Part shown: positions 1 through 8,058 of the stretch, one piece after another | How positions within the stretch are numbered: position 1 is the first letter of the stretch | How the letters are laid out: each line of letters starts with the position of its first letter | Origin: Bacteroidetes bacterium CG2_30_33_31 | GTDB lineage: Bacteria > Bacteroidota > Bacteroidia > Bacteroidales > UBA1556 | Reading direction: 5' to 3' | Assembly (NCBI GenBank): GCA_001872625.1 | Contig: MNXP01000061.1 | Span: 1 to 60,724 of the forward strand | DNA: 60,724 bases | Notes under the pieces: generated by a model | Databases searched by the model: none | The model's input: only the letters and a program-made list of their open reading frames with translations | What the model was told of the DNA's origin: nothing | Position numbers and translations under genes: made by a program

Positions 1-38
1 GAGGCTTGGGTTTTTAAGGCCTAAAAGGCCCGTTTTTG

Positions 39-197
39 ATGGAAATATTTACTAATAAGATAGTTAAAGATATTGAAACATCTAAATCTCAAGGTCTGAA
101 GGCTAAAATTCAATCTGTATTTCTCAGCACTCCCTCCAAATTAATAAGCAAACCACTCGTAAAGTACATAGAAGATTTTTCAAACGGCAGCGCATGA
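39..197 (+). CDS. Small hypothetical ORF, 52 residues, possibly a gene remnant
   Basis: ATG to TGA in one frame. The product is Lys/Ser/Ile-rich with no signal peptide, membrane segment or motif I recognise. An in-frame stop at 15-17 separates it from anything to the left, so it is not simply the tail of a gene entering the window. No ribosome binding site is visible. It lies outside the inverted repeat that borders the restriction island and could be a truncated remnant left by island insertion. It could equally be a chance ORF. Confidence 0.2.
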   Translation: MEIFTNKIVKDIETSKSQGLKAKIQSVFLSTPSKLISKPLVKYIEDFSNGSA

Positions 198-320
198 AGC
201 GGATGTAGTTCAACATGTACTCCTCACTGGGTGCTGCGCACCGCTCAGAGTCCTATTTATTATCGCTTCGGTGTTCTTTTCCGTCCGTTTGTTTGTCGGT
301 CGTTTTGGTCGTGCGGTTGG

Positions 321-389
321 ACAGACACACTCTTTGCCAAGTTTTGGTTTGCGTGTCGGCTGGTGCGACTTGGCAATGTGTGTGGCTGT
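321..389. repeat. Imperfect inverted repeat at left edge of the restriction island
   Basis: Two 22-base arms (321-342 and 368-389) pair at 19 of 22 positions around a 25-base GT-rich loop; the core TTGCCAAGT / ACTTGGCAA is perfect. It lies in a GT-rich stretch (about 245-405) unlike the surrounding AT-rich DNA, just past the stop codon of the HEPN-motif gene. No T-tract follows on the minus strand, so it is not a standard intrinsic terminator. The shape recalls an integron attC site or other cassette boundary, but no canonical GTTRRRY core was found. GTGCGGTTGG at 311-320 recurs at 4542-4551 on the other side of the island. Confidence 0.6.
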
Positions 390-409
390 GAAGCGTTGGT
401 ATTTTCATT

Positions 410-2179
410 TTATGATTCTTTTTCTTTCGTTTCAAGTTTATAATTACCAAGTCTTAATAATGCAACAATTAGTAAAAGCATAACGGCAGAAGTATAATTA
501 CTTGTTTTATAAAAACTGTGAGCAATATTGTTTCTCAAATTCATACCTTGAGAAGTAAATAAAAATTTGAAGTATGCAATATCGTCTTTTGGAATCATTG
601 TTTTTAATTTTTCATTATCCAATAATTTGTCAATATTAATCCGTTCTTCTGTTCCGTTTTTGCCAATTTCTATTGTTGGAGCACCAATCATTCTTGAAAG
701 TTCACGTAGTAAACCTTCAAACTTTAACACAAAACTGTCAATTGCCAAAATATATCCTTGTGAGTTATGTTTACTTGTTTTTATGTCAATTTCCGTTTGT
801 ATAAAGAAACTTTGTAAAGCTGGTGAAAGGAGTTCAATCCAATCAAAACCTTGAGTTTCGTTGTTTGTATCTAAATAAGTAAAATCTTGTCCGTACCAAG
901 AATTATTTTTTAAATAATCAATTAAACTTTCAAAGGATATTTTACCGTTTTTAATTCCTTTAGAAAATACTAGCCAAATATGTTGAACGGAGAAATTGCT
1001 AATATGAAGATGGTAAGGATTTATCCCACTAGTTTTTTTCTTACTTATGTTTTTATTTATATCAAACGCCATAGTTGTAACCAAATCAAGAAAAGGCGTA
1101 CTAACTTCTTCGTTAATTTTATCGGCTTTTGGAAATAAATCTTCTAAAATTAAATACTCATAAATAACCTTATAATCATACTTTTCGACAATTTCGCTTG
1201 TTTTTGCTTTGATAAAGTCCCACCATTGATTTAGAATGGTATTAAAATGCTCATCTTCAATCTCAAAAGAAACTTTTTTAAGGTCAATAGTCTTTTTCGC
1301 TTGCTCTAATAAAACAGCAGTTTGCTCAATCTTTTCTTTATTATTAGCCTTTTTATATTCTTCTAAAGCGTTTGTATAATAATGATGAGCAATAAAACCT
1401 TTGTTTTTTTCATTTTCAAGTTGAGATATATGATAGTCACCTAACTTTTCGTGAAATTCGCTTGGTGAAGAATTAAGTTTTTGACTAAGAATCACGAGTA
1501 ATTTTAAATAACTTTCTAAAACCCTATCGTCTAAGTTGGAAATTTTGTTTTTTGAGTAATCGAAGAATTTTTGTGTAATTGAAGAATCTATTTTTTTACC
1601 ATTCTCAATGATAAAATCCATCAATGTATATTTTGTAAAATCGTTTAGTTTATCACTTTCCAAAAGCGAAACCAAATAACTTATAATTTCATCTTTTTTA
1701 TGGTTTACAGTTTGGCTAAGGATAAAAAGATTTTTGAAGTACTTGCCAAATGAAAAACATTGCAAATTATCTTCAACTGAAAACGAAGAATTTTTTAAAA
1801 GCAATAAATAACTTTCAATTGCTTCTTTGGCAAAATCAATGTGTTTCTGTGGGCTTAACCAAAGTAGATGATTGTACTTTGCTTTGTATTTTGGGTTTTG
1901 TACTTTATTTGCCCGTGTTTTGATGTAATCGAAATTATCATCAAATAGTTCTAATGTTGGGTAAGCATTTGCACCACTTTGGAATTTTGGAATATGTTTA
2001 CCTTCTTCAATGGAAAAGTCAGCAAAAAATAATTCATACGAACATAACTTTTTCGTGTTTTCATCTTCAATCTTATCTCGTAAAGCCGTTATGTATTTGT
2101 ACGTGTTTAAATCCAAATACTGGAAATTGGTATCATTTTCAAGGTATTCGTAATATTCATCTAAATTCTGAAAATCCAT
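410..2179 (-). CDS. HEPN-motif protein (DUF4209-like), restriction-island accessory gene
   Basis: 589 residues, soluble, largely alpha-helical, charged and Lys-rich, no signal peptide. The last 120 residues resemble the C-terminal part of DUF4209-type proteins and contain Arg549-Asn-Asn-Ile-Ala-His554, which fits the HEPN ribonuclease signature R(N)x3H, followed by a hydrophobic helix. HEPN domains are common RNase effectors in toxin-antitoxin, abortive-infection and CRISPR systems (established); an RNase role here is inference. It is the last gene of a four-gene minus-strand unit, 22 bases after the NgoPII-like nuclease, so it is probably co-expressed with the restriction system. Alternatives: a structural or regulatory partner of the nuclease, or an unrelated passenger. 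Family assignment is from memory and moderate; the motif is seen directly. Confidence 0.6.
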   Translation of the reverse strand: MDFQNLDEYYEYLENDTNFQYLDLNTYKYITALRDKIEDENTKKLCSYELFFADFSIEEGKHIPKFQSGANAYPTLELFDDNFDYIKTRANKVQNPKYKAKYNHLLWLSPQKHIDFAKEAIESYLLLLKNSSFSVEDNLQCFSFGKYFKNLFILSQTVNHKKDEIISYLVSLLESDKLNDFTKYTLMDFIIENGKKIDSSITQKFFDYSKNKISNLDDRVLESYLKLLVILSQKLNSSPSEFHEKLGDYHISQLENEKNKGFIAHHYYTNALEEYKKANNKEKIEQTAVLLEQAKKTIDLKKVSFEIEDEHFNTILNQWWDFIKAKTSEIVEKYDYKVIYEYLILEDLFPKADKINEEVSTPFLDLVTTMAFDINKNISKKKTSGINPYHLHISNFSVQHIWLVFSKGIKNGKISFESLIDYLKNNSWYGQDFTYLDTNNETQGFDWIELLSPALQSFFIQTEIDIKTSKHNSQGYILAIDSFVLKFEGLLRELSRMIGAPTIEIGKNGTEERINIDKLLDNEKLKTMIPKDDIAYFKFLFTSQGMNLRNNIAHSFYKTSNYTSAVMLLLIVALLRLGNYKLETKEKES

Positions 2180-2201
2180 TTGTTGTAGTGTTTAGATGAT
2201 T

Positions 2202-3047
2202 TCAATTTGCGATTCTAAAAACAATTAATTTAGCATCTAATAAATTTGCTGGATTATTCGGGTCTTTGACTTGAACATCAGAAATACTTAAATTCAGATT
2301 TCCCAAATTTTCAATTCTGTTTTTGCTCTCTGTCGGGAACGAGTTGTATTTGTTGGTCGGTATAACTGCAACAAGTTCAAAAGTGTCTCCTGTTGTATGC
2401 AAATAATTAAAAACTCTTCTTGGATTCTGAATTTGCCACATTCCACGAATTCTCAAATTCGTTATTCCAAGAGGATCAACTCTGTTTACTCTGCCTAATT
2501 CGTTTGTTTCTGCAAGTTCAACATTTGGAATTTCGTTTATACCAACTGTGATTTTTTGTTTGATTACTTGGTAAGTTTCGTGCTTTGCCGCATAAATGTT
2601 ACCATAAACCATCCAAAGTGATTTTATAGAATCGTCTGTTGTATGACCAACACAATAAATCAAGTCTTTTTCAGTCCAACTCTCACAAGTTCTACATTCT
2701 TGTGTTATCATATTACTGATGGACTGAATATTTGATTTTGGATAAGAACTGTTTAAAGCCAAGTCGCTATTTGCACTTTGTGTTTTCTTTACTTCTATTG
2801 CATCACCATCACGAATCATTATGTCAGGTGGATGATTTTGATTTCCAAGCCAAGAAAATACTTGGTTAAATCTTGTGTTTTTAACTTGTTCGTCCTGTTC
2901 TTGTATCGTGTTTGCAAAAGCATCTTTCACAAACATTTCCAATGCTTCACCAACATTGTTGGCTCTATTTCTTCCTGTGTAATGATTACGAATTGCAACA
3001 ACTGGATTATTTGCAATATTTACAATCGCTTCTAAAATATTTGTCAT
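2202..3047 (-). CDS. Type II restriction endonuclease, NgoPII-like (predicted GGCC)
   Basis: 281 residues. The N-terminal region, with [13 protein letters not shown] near residues 25-37, matches what I remember of the NgoPII restriction-enzyme family. A PD-(D/E)xK nuclease centre is visible: Pro74-Asp75, then Glu85-Val-Lys87. NgoPII cuts GGCC like HaeIII. The adjacent methyltransferase closely resembles M.HaeIII, so GGCC is the predicted target. The start codon overlaps the end of the methyltransferase gene by 4 bases, so nuclease translation is coupled to and follows methylase translation. This order helps protect host DNA during establishment. The gene appears intact. Specificity is inferred from family. 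Confidence 0.88.
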   Translation of the reverse strand: MTNILEAIVNIANNPVVAIRNHYTGRNRANNVGEALEMFVKDAFANTIQEQDEQVKNTRFNQVFSWLGNQNHPPDIMIRDGDAIEVKKTQSANSDLALNSSYPKSNIQSISNMITQECRTCESWTEKDLIYCVGHTTDDSIKSLWMVYGNIYAAKHETYQVIKQKITVGINEIPNVELAETNELGRVNRVDPLGITNLRIRGMWQIQNPRRVFNYLHTTGDTFELVAVIPTNKYNSFPTESKNRIENLGNLNLSISDVQVKDPNNPANLLDAKLIVFRIAN

Positions 3048-4084
3048 ACTGCTATGGCTTCTTGTTTTTCAATTTTTAATTCTTTGGTTGATGTGTGCTG
3101 TTTTAGTTGTTGCAGAATTGTCTCGGCAAGATATTTAGCAAGGTTTACAGGAACAGCATTGCCAATCATTTTATATCCAGCTGGAACACTTGTGTAATGG
3201 AAAATAAAATCATCTGGAAAAGTTTGGATTCTCGCACATTCTCTAACACTCAAACGTCTGTATAAATGCTCCTTACCTGGAACAAAAACTCTTATGTTTT
3301 GCTCAATAAATTTCATTTTTGGTGCTTGTGGATGTATAGGAGCGTGTCTGCCACCTGCTTGAATTGTAAATGATTGTTCATCCCAACTTCTAACCCTATT
3401 TCTTGACATAAAAATTGAAGAGAAATCACCAATCATATATTCGTGATTTGGTAAAGCACATTTTTCTCCGTTTGTTTTATTGTATGTAAGTGCTGGTAAA
3501 ACATTGTCCTTTAAATCATAAATGGTTTCTTGAAGAGTTAATTTAGCGAAGTTTGGTTTTTGAAATTGGTACTTAAATCCTAAATCTTTTCGAATACCAA
3601 CAAAAATCACACGCTTTCTGTCTTGAGGAACATTGTAATCACAAGCGTTGACCATTTCAAAAGAGAGTTCGTACCCAACTCCGGCACTTCTAAATAGTTC
3701 TTTAATTCCTTCTAGTGCTTCTGAATGTCTACCCAAAAGCATTCCACTAACATTTTCAGCAAGAAAAAATTTAGGTTGTTTTGCTTCTAGAATTCTTATG
3801 AAATCATAAAAAAGTTGCCCTCTTTTATCTGCAATTCCCTTCATTGCACCCGCTTCACTCCAACTTTGACAAGGTGGACCACCAATTATTCCATCACATT
3901 CGGGAACATCTTCAGCAGGAATATTTACTAAACTTCTTCTGTCAAGAATTGTGTGCGGATGATTTTTCTCGTATGTTTCCCAAATTTCCTTATCATATTC
4001 ATTTGCCCAAATAACATTAAATCCTGCTTTTTGGAAACCTAGGTCAAGTCCACCTGCACCTGCGAAAAAAGATACTATGTTCAT
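3044..4084 (-). CDS. DNA (cytosine-5) methyltransferase, M.HaeIII-like
   Basis: 346 residues with the C5-methyltransferase motif order: motif I [11 protein letters not shown] near residues 7-17, catalytic GGPPCQSW with Cys72, ENV at 110-112, the DRKR motif, a variable target-recognition region at about 200-280, and C-terminal [14 protein letters not shown]. The [22 protein letters not shown]-type stretch and the [12 protein letters not shown] block are very like M.HaeIII, which methylates the inner C of GGCC. It overlaps the controller gene upstream and the nuclease gene downstream by 4 bases each. GGCC sites occur in the window (for example 18-21, 27-30, 16981-16984), as expected if host sites are methylated rather than eliminated. 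Confidence 0.93.
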   Translation of the reverse strand: MNIVSFFAGAGGLDLGFQKAGFNVIWANEYDKEIWETYEKNHPHTILDRRSLVNIPAEDVPECDGIIGGPPCQSWSEAGAMKGIADKRGQLFYDFIRILEAKQPKFFLAENVSGMLLGRHSEALEGIKELFRSAGVGYELSFEMVNACDYNVPQDRKRVIFVGIRKDLGFKYQFQKPNFAKLTLQETIYDLKDNVLPALTYNKTNGEKCALPNHEYMIGDFSSIFMSRNRVRSWDEQSFTIQAGGRHAPIHPQAPKMKFIEQNIRVFVPGKEHLYRRLSVRECARIQTFPDDFIFHYTSVPAGYKMIGNAVPVNLAKYLAETILQQLKQHTSTKELKIEKQEAIAV

Positions 4085-4395
4085 ATTGTTGTAAGATTTT
4101 TTGATTTTAAATATTCAACTTTTTGTTCTGCTAAAATCAGCGTTTCGCTGTCACAATTATTTTCGTAAATTTTCTTTGCAATGATGTCGCTGAAAAATTC
4201 CGTCCGAAGTTGTGCTAAGTCAAGATTGAAAACATTTGCCAAAAGTTCGAGTCGTTTTTCGTCAAACTCTCTTTTGTTGTTTTCAATTTTACTAAGATTA
4301 GCAGAGTCTAAGTCAAGTTTGGCAGCGAGTTGAGTTAGTGTCAATTCGTTTTCTGTCCGAAGTCGTTTTATATATTCTCCAAATATTTCCTTCAT
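4081..4395 (-). CDS. XRE-family HTH controller (C protein) of the restriction operon
   Basis: About 104 residues from the chosen start (ATG at 4395; in-frame ATGs also at 4407 and 4425). An XRE/lambda-repressor helix-turn-helix covers roughly residues 4-60 ([21 protein letters not shown]). Small HTH proteins upstream of methylase and nuclease genes are typical restriction controllers that delay nuclease expression (established). The start at 4425 is unlikely because a -7-like element (TATTTTTG, minus strand, 4415-4422) would lie inside the coding region. The start at 4407 would give an essentially leaderless message. The last 4 bases overlap the methyltransferase start, so the whole operon reads as one coupled unit. 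Confidence 0.82.
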   Translation of the reverse strand: MKEIFGEYIKRLRTENELTLTQLAAKLDLDSANLSKIENNKREFDEKRLELLANVFNLDLAQLRTEFFSDIIAKKIYENNCDSETLILAEQKVEYLKSKNLTTI

Positions 4396-4396
4396 T

Positions 4397-4422
4397 TGAC
4401 TTGTCATTTTTTGACAAAAATA
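4397..4422 (-). promoter_or_regulatory. Promoter -7 box overlapping C-box-like operator
   Basis: On the minus strand TATTTTTG (4415-4422) matches the Bacteroidota -7 consensus TAnnTTTG. It overlaps alternating half-sites TGAC (4397-4400), GTCA (4403-4406) and TGAC (4412-4415), which form two nested palindromes, including the perfect TTGTCA-N5-TGACAA (4401-4417). The position at the promoter of an HTH controller gene suggests autoregulation in the manner of restriction C-boxes. No clear -33 TTG was found at the usual spacing. Confidence 0.5.
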
Positions 4423-5066
4423 CAATAGTTTTTTAAATGTCGTTTATTTCTTAGCAGTTTTTTGTCGAGCGTTGGAAAAAAATGGCTCTTTTGGTTTTTT
4501 GAGCGTTGGCTTGTGTGTTGGAAAAACCAAATGTGCCATTTGTGCGGTTGGCTTTTTCACACTGAGCGATAACGAATGTATATCCACCATATGGCGGTTA
4601 TTTCGTATTTAGTTTGAGGTTTGTAAATTTAGTTAATTCTCTGTATTTTAATACTATATCCGTTTTTAAATGCTCCCTTCGGCTTTGCTCAGGGCAGCTG
4701 TTGTCGGTTTTATCCATTTTTTTGGTTTTAAGCAAATTTGTAATTATTTACGAGACAAACAAAACAATATATTTTGAAAGTCCAAATTTATAAAAATAAT
4801 TAATGTAGATGTTTTATAATAAAATATTTTTAAATATTCTTTAAATGCTGTTTATTTCAAGCTCGAAAAAAGAGTAGGCTTTAGCTTTTTTAAATTCGGT
4901 TTTGAGTTTTGCTAAGTGAAACTCATCTTGGCGAGCATTTATCTTCTCTATATTGAGGTAGAATGTAGATACTATTATCAAAAATAAGCAGAAGGTCTTT
5001 AAACTTTAAAAATTATTGCTAAATTCACAAGATGACATACAAACCCTTATTACATATTAAAATAAA
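4423..5066. other. Long intergenic region at right edge of the restriction island
   Basis: About 640 bases without a convincing gene. The first 150 bases are GT-rich with repeated GCGTTGG/GTGTG words and an inverted repeat at 4513-4562; the remainder returns to AT-rich DNA. A perfect hairpin GAGTTT-N9-AAACTC is at 4904-4924. I see no RNA gene, transposase or clear promoter. The composition change near 4600 is the best estimate of where the accessory island ends. Confidence 0.5.
4513..4562. repeat. Imperfect inverted repeat, right flank of restriction island
   Basis: GTGTG (4513-4517) pairs with CACAC (4558-4562), enclosing A-rich/T-rich arms and an inner CAAAT-GTGCC-ATTTG hairpin. It shares GTGCGGTTGG (4542-4551) with the left flank (311-320), and both flanks are GT-rich with AGCGTTGG words. 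The structure is weaker than the left repeat. It could be a cassette boundary, a REP-like element or upstream leader structure. Confidence 0.4.
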
Positions 5067-6320
5067 TTATTGTTTTATAGTATCAAGAGCCTCCGGATTA
5101 TGTTTGTGCTTAAAGAATATAGCAAAAAGAATTGCAATTATTAAAGCATAAATAGAGAAAGTCAGCCATATTGAATGCCAATCTTTTAAACCATTGGTTG
5201 TGAAATAGCCATCGATAAGCAAACCGCTAATTTTGCTTCCTAAATAGGCTCCAACGCCATTGGTCATCATCATAAATAATCCTTGAGCACTTGAGCGAAT
5301 TCCAGAATCGGTGGTGGTTTCTACAAACAATGAACCTGAGATGTTGAAAAAATCGAATGCCATACCATAAAATATACACGACAAAATTATCATCCAAAGT
5401 CCGTCAGAAGGATTTCCATAAGCAAATAGTCCAAAGCGCAAAACCCATGCTATCATTGAAATTAGCATGACTTTTTTAATGCCAAAATGTTTCAGAAAAA
5501 ATGGAATTAAGAGTATAAATAATGTTTCCGAAATTTGAGATATGGACATAATAATTGTGGAGTATTTTACAACGAAAGAATCTGCATATTGGGGTACGTT
5601 TCTAAAATCATCAAGAAAAGAATCTCCATACATATTGGTAAGTTGCAAAGCTGCTCCTAAAAACATAGCAAAAATGAAAAAGACTGCCATTTTATAGTTT
5701 GCAAAAAGTTTAAATGCTTTTAAACCAAATATTTCAATAAAGCCTGCATTTTTTGATATTGATTTTTGTGGTGGACATTTTGGCAAAGTGAAAGAGTAAA
5801 TACCGAGTGCAATTGCCATAGCTGAGGCAATGAGAAATTGATTTGCATTAGCTTTACTTCCGCTCAGATTAGTAATCCACATCGCCACAATAAAACCAAT
5901 TGTTCCCCAAACTCTTATTGGCGGAAATGTTTTCACCACATCATAATTATTGTTTTTCAATATTGTAAATGCAATGGAATTTGATAATGATATTGTGGGC
6001 ATATAAAAAATCATGGCACTTAAAATCACATAATATAAGGTGTCAGGGTCGTTGACATAAGGAACATAAAGCAATACTAAACCATACAAAATATGCAAAA
6101 TTCCATATAATTTTTCGGCGTTCATCCATTTGTCGGCGATAATTCCAACCAAAGGGGGCATAAATATAGATGATATTGCAAGAGTTGAAAATATTGCTCC
6201 AAACTGTGCTCCAGACCAACCTTTTGCATGAAAGCAATAAGTGCCAATAGTAATAAGCCATGCTCCCCAAACAAAAAATTGGAGAAAGCTCATAATTGTT
6301 ATTCTTCCTTTAAGTCCCAT
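5067..6320 (-). CDS. MFS nucleoside:H+ symporter family transporter (NupG/XapB-like)
   Basis: 417 residues with about 12 predicted hydrophobic segments. The N-terminus (LQFFVWGAWLITIGTY near residues 13-28) and the following PPLVGIIADKWMNAEK motif match the nucleoside:H+ symporter branch of the major facilitator superfamily, inner-membrane proteins that import nucleosides with protons (established for NupG/XapB). Length is normal and the gene is intact. It lies downstream of dnaA on the same strand but behind a clear terminator, so it is probably transcribed separately. The nearby UshA-like nucleotidase pair would release nucleosides outside the inner membrane, which fits a salvage role (inference). 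The substrate is not certain. Confidence 0.82.
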   Translation of the reverse strand: MGLKGRITIMSFLQFFVWGAWLITIGTYCFHAKGWSGAQFGAIFSTLAISSIFMPPLVGIIADKWMNAEKLYGILHILYGLVLLYVPYVNDPDTLYYVILSAMIFYMPTISLSNSIAFTILKNNNYDVVKTFPPIRVWGTIGFIVAMWITNLSGSKANANQFLIASAMAIALGIYSFTLPKCPPQKSISKNAGFIEIFGLKAFKLFANYKMAVFFIFAMFLGAALQLTNMYGDSFLDDFRNVPQYADSFVVKYSTIIMSISQISETLFILLIPFFLKHFGIKKVMLISMIAWVLRFGLFAYGNPSDGLWMIILSCIFYGMAFDFFNISGSLFVETTTDSGIRSSAQGLFMMMTNGVGAYLGSKISGLLIDGYFTTNGLKDWHSIWLTFSIYALIIAILFAIFFKHKHNPEALDTIKQ

Positions 6321-6410
6321 AATCTTCTTATTTGTTATTACTTGGCGAATTTATATTTTTTTGAATCATTTAAATTTATACTTGCTAATCAGACTAATAC
6401 ATTTATTTTA

Positions 6411-6448
6411 GCATAAAATAAAAAGGCGTAGAATTTATTCTACGCCTT
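6411..6448 (-). terminator. Intrinsic terminator of dnaA
   Basis: A perfect 11-bp stem (6423-6433 with 6438-6448; AAGGCGTAGAA / TTCTACGCCTT) with a 4-base loop lies 12 bases past the dnaA stop. On the minus strand it is followed by a U-rich tract, read from the A-rich run at 6413-6424. Confidence 0.88.
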
Positions 6449-6459
6449 GAAATTATTAT

Positions 6460-7896
6460 TTAAATCTTTATCTTTTTTTCTAATTCATCTACATACACTC
6501 TAAATTCTTTGTCGGTATCAATGAGGTTATTCACGGTTCGGCAGGCATGTAAAACCGTTGCATGATCTTTATTTCCGCAGTGAATTCCTATAGTTGCTAA
6601 AGATGATTTTGTATATTTTTTAGAAAAATACATGGCTATCTGACGAGCTTGGACAATTTCTCTTTTTCTTGTTTTTGAGTTAATCATATCCACAGGGATA
6701 TTAAAATAATCGCTCACCACTTTTTGAATATAGTCAATTGATATTTCTCGAGATGTATTTTTTACAAATTTATCTATCATCTGACGTGCTAAATCCAAGG
6801 TGATAGGTTTTTTGTTAAGGCTGGCTTGAGCGAGTATTGAAATGAGTGCACCTTCTAATTCTCTAATATTTGTGGTGATGCTGTAGGCCAAATATTCTAC
6901 AACTTCATCAGGCATTTCCAAACCGTCCTTATAAAGTTTTGAGCGCAGTATCGCAATTCGAGTTTCTAAATCTGGAGTCTGCAAATCTGCCGCTAATCCC
7001 CATTTGAAACGTGATAAAAGTCTTGGTTTTATTCCTTCTAATTCCACAGGAGCCTTGTCAGATGTAATAACAAGCTGTTTACCATGCTGATGCAAATGGT
7101 TGAATATATGAAAAAATATATCTTGAGTTTTTTCTTTGTTTGCAAGGTCATGAATATCGTCCATTAACAAAACATCAATCATTTGGTAGAAATGAATAAA
7201 ATCATTTTGGCTATTGTTTTTTACCGAATCAATGAACTGATTTATAAATTGCTCAGCTCTAACATAAAGCACGGTTTTTTCAGGGAAGTTGTTTTTAACT
7301 TCTATTCCTATAGCTTGAAGTAGATGCGACTTGCCTAATCCATTGTTGCTATAAACAAAGAATGGATTAAAAGAAGTGCGACCAGGGTTTTGTCCAACAG
7401 CAAATCCAGCAGAACGAGCTAATCTGTTGCAATCTCCTTCAATAAAATTATCGAAAGACTTTGCCTCATTGAGTTGAGAATTTACTTTGATTTTCTTAAG
7501 CCCTGGAATTATAAACGGATTAGGAATGCCATTCGACTTTCCTTGGTTAATTTCAATAGGCATATTTGTAGGGTAATTCTTGAGTGACTTCTTGTTTGTA
7601 GTTGGTAAGTTAACTGTATAGGCTTCTTGTGTGCTAAAATTTCTTTCCATTACAATCCTATATTCGAGCTTGCCACTAACACCAAGTTCTTTTCGTATTG
7701 TTTTCTTTAGCAGATCAATATAATGTTCTTCAATCCATTCATAGAAAAATTGACTTGGTACCTGTATAGTTAATACAGAATTTTTTATTTGAACTGGAAT
7801 GATAGGCTCAAACCAGGTTTTGAATGCTTGAAAAGTAATATTATCCCTTATTACTTCCAGACAGTTTTTCCAGACAGTTTCATGAATGTTAGGCAT
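6460..7896 (-). CDS. dnaA: Chromosomal replication initiator DnaA
   Basis: 478 residues, the normal length. Domain I (about 1-90) begins with the typical W-x2-CL-x3-R-x-N pattern. Then come a variable linker, AAA+ domain III (about 125-360) with Walker B LLMDDIHDL, and the C-terminal DNA-binding domain IV with the DnaA signature (KDHATVLHAC). DnaA binds DnaA boxes and opens the origin. Oddity: the P-loop reads SNNGLGKS at residues 183-190, where most DnaA proteins, including those I recall from Bacteroidota, have GGxGLGKT. The first glycine of Walker A is replaced while Lys189 and a hydroxyl residue are kept. No DnaA-box cluster was seen next to the gene, so I do not call an origin. The gene is monocistronic with its own terminator. 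Confidence 0.96.
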   Translation of the reverse strand: MPNIHETVWKNCLEVIRDNITFQAFKTWFEPIIPVQIKNSVLTIQVPSQFFYEWIEEHYIDLLKKTIRKELGVSGKLEYRIVMERNFSTQEAYTVNLPTTNKKSLKNYPTNMPIEINQGKSNGIPNPFIIPGLKKIKVNSQLNEAKSFDNFIEGDCNRLARSAGFAVGQNPGRTSFNPFFVYSNNGLGKSHLLQAIGIEVKNNFPEKTVLYVRAEQFINQFIDSVKNNSQNDFIHFYQMIDVLLMDDIHDLANKEKTQDIFFHIFNHLHQHGKQLVITSDKAPVELEGIKPRLLSRFKWGLAADLQTPDLETRIAILRSKLYKDGLEMPDEVVEYLAYSITTNIRELEGALISILAQASLNKKPITLDLARQMIDKFVKNTSREISIDYIQKVVSDYFNIPVDMINSKTRKREIVQARQIAMYFSKKYTKSSLATIGIHCGNKDHATVLHACRTVNNLIDTDKEFRVYVDELEKKIKI

Positions 7897-7995
7897 CGTA
7901 AATGTATATTCTCGTTGTTAGTTATATGTAAAAAAAATCCCCTTGTTCCTTTGCTTCAATAATTTAAGCTTGCTCGAGCTAAAAATACCATAAAC

Positions 7996-8025
7996 CAAAA
8001 ATATTTGGTTGTTAGGTGCTGCAAA
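7996..8025 (-). promoter_or_regulatory. Candidate dnaA promoter
   Basis: On the minus strand, TTTG (8022-8025) and TATTTTTG (7996-8003) are separated by 18 bases, close to the Bacteroidota -33/-7 arrangement. This implies a leader of about 90 bases before the dnaA ATG. The -7 box sits in a near-palindrome ACCAAAAATATTTGGT (7994-8009). Confidence 0.4.
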
Positions 8026-8058
8026 TATCAACAATAAAAAGTTTAAAAAAAACATTTT

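Noticed and set aside
1-55. Possible tails of an upstream gene in frames 1 and 2 (stops at 22-24 and 53-55)
   Set aside because: Only 7 to 17 codons are visible and neither matches a family, so no partial gene is called.
231-483. Overlapping ORFs on both strands of the left flank
   Set aside because: They are short, overlap the inverted repeat and the end of the HEPN-motif gene, and have a composition set by the GT-rich DNA rather than by coding.
7897-8058. Possible replication origin beside dnaA
   Set aside because: No cluster of TTATCCACA-type boxes or AT-rich 13-mers was seen in this short gap, and the DNA beyond it is coding.
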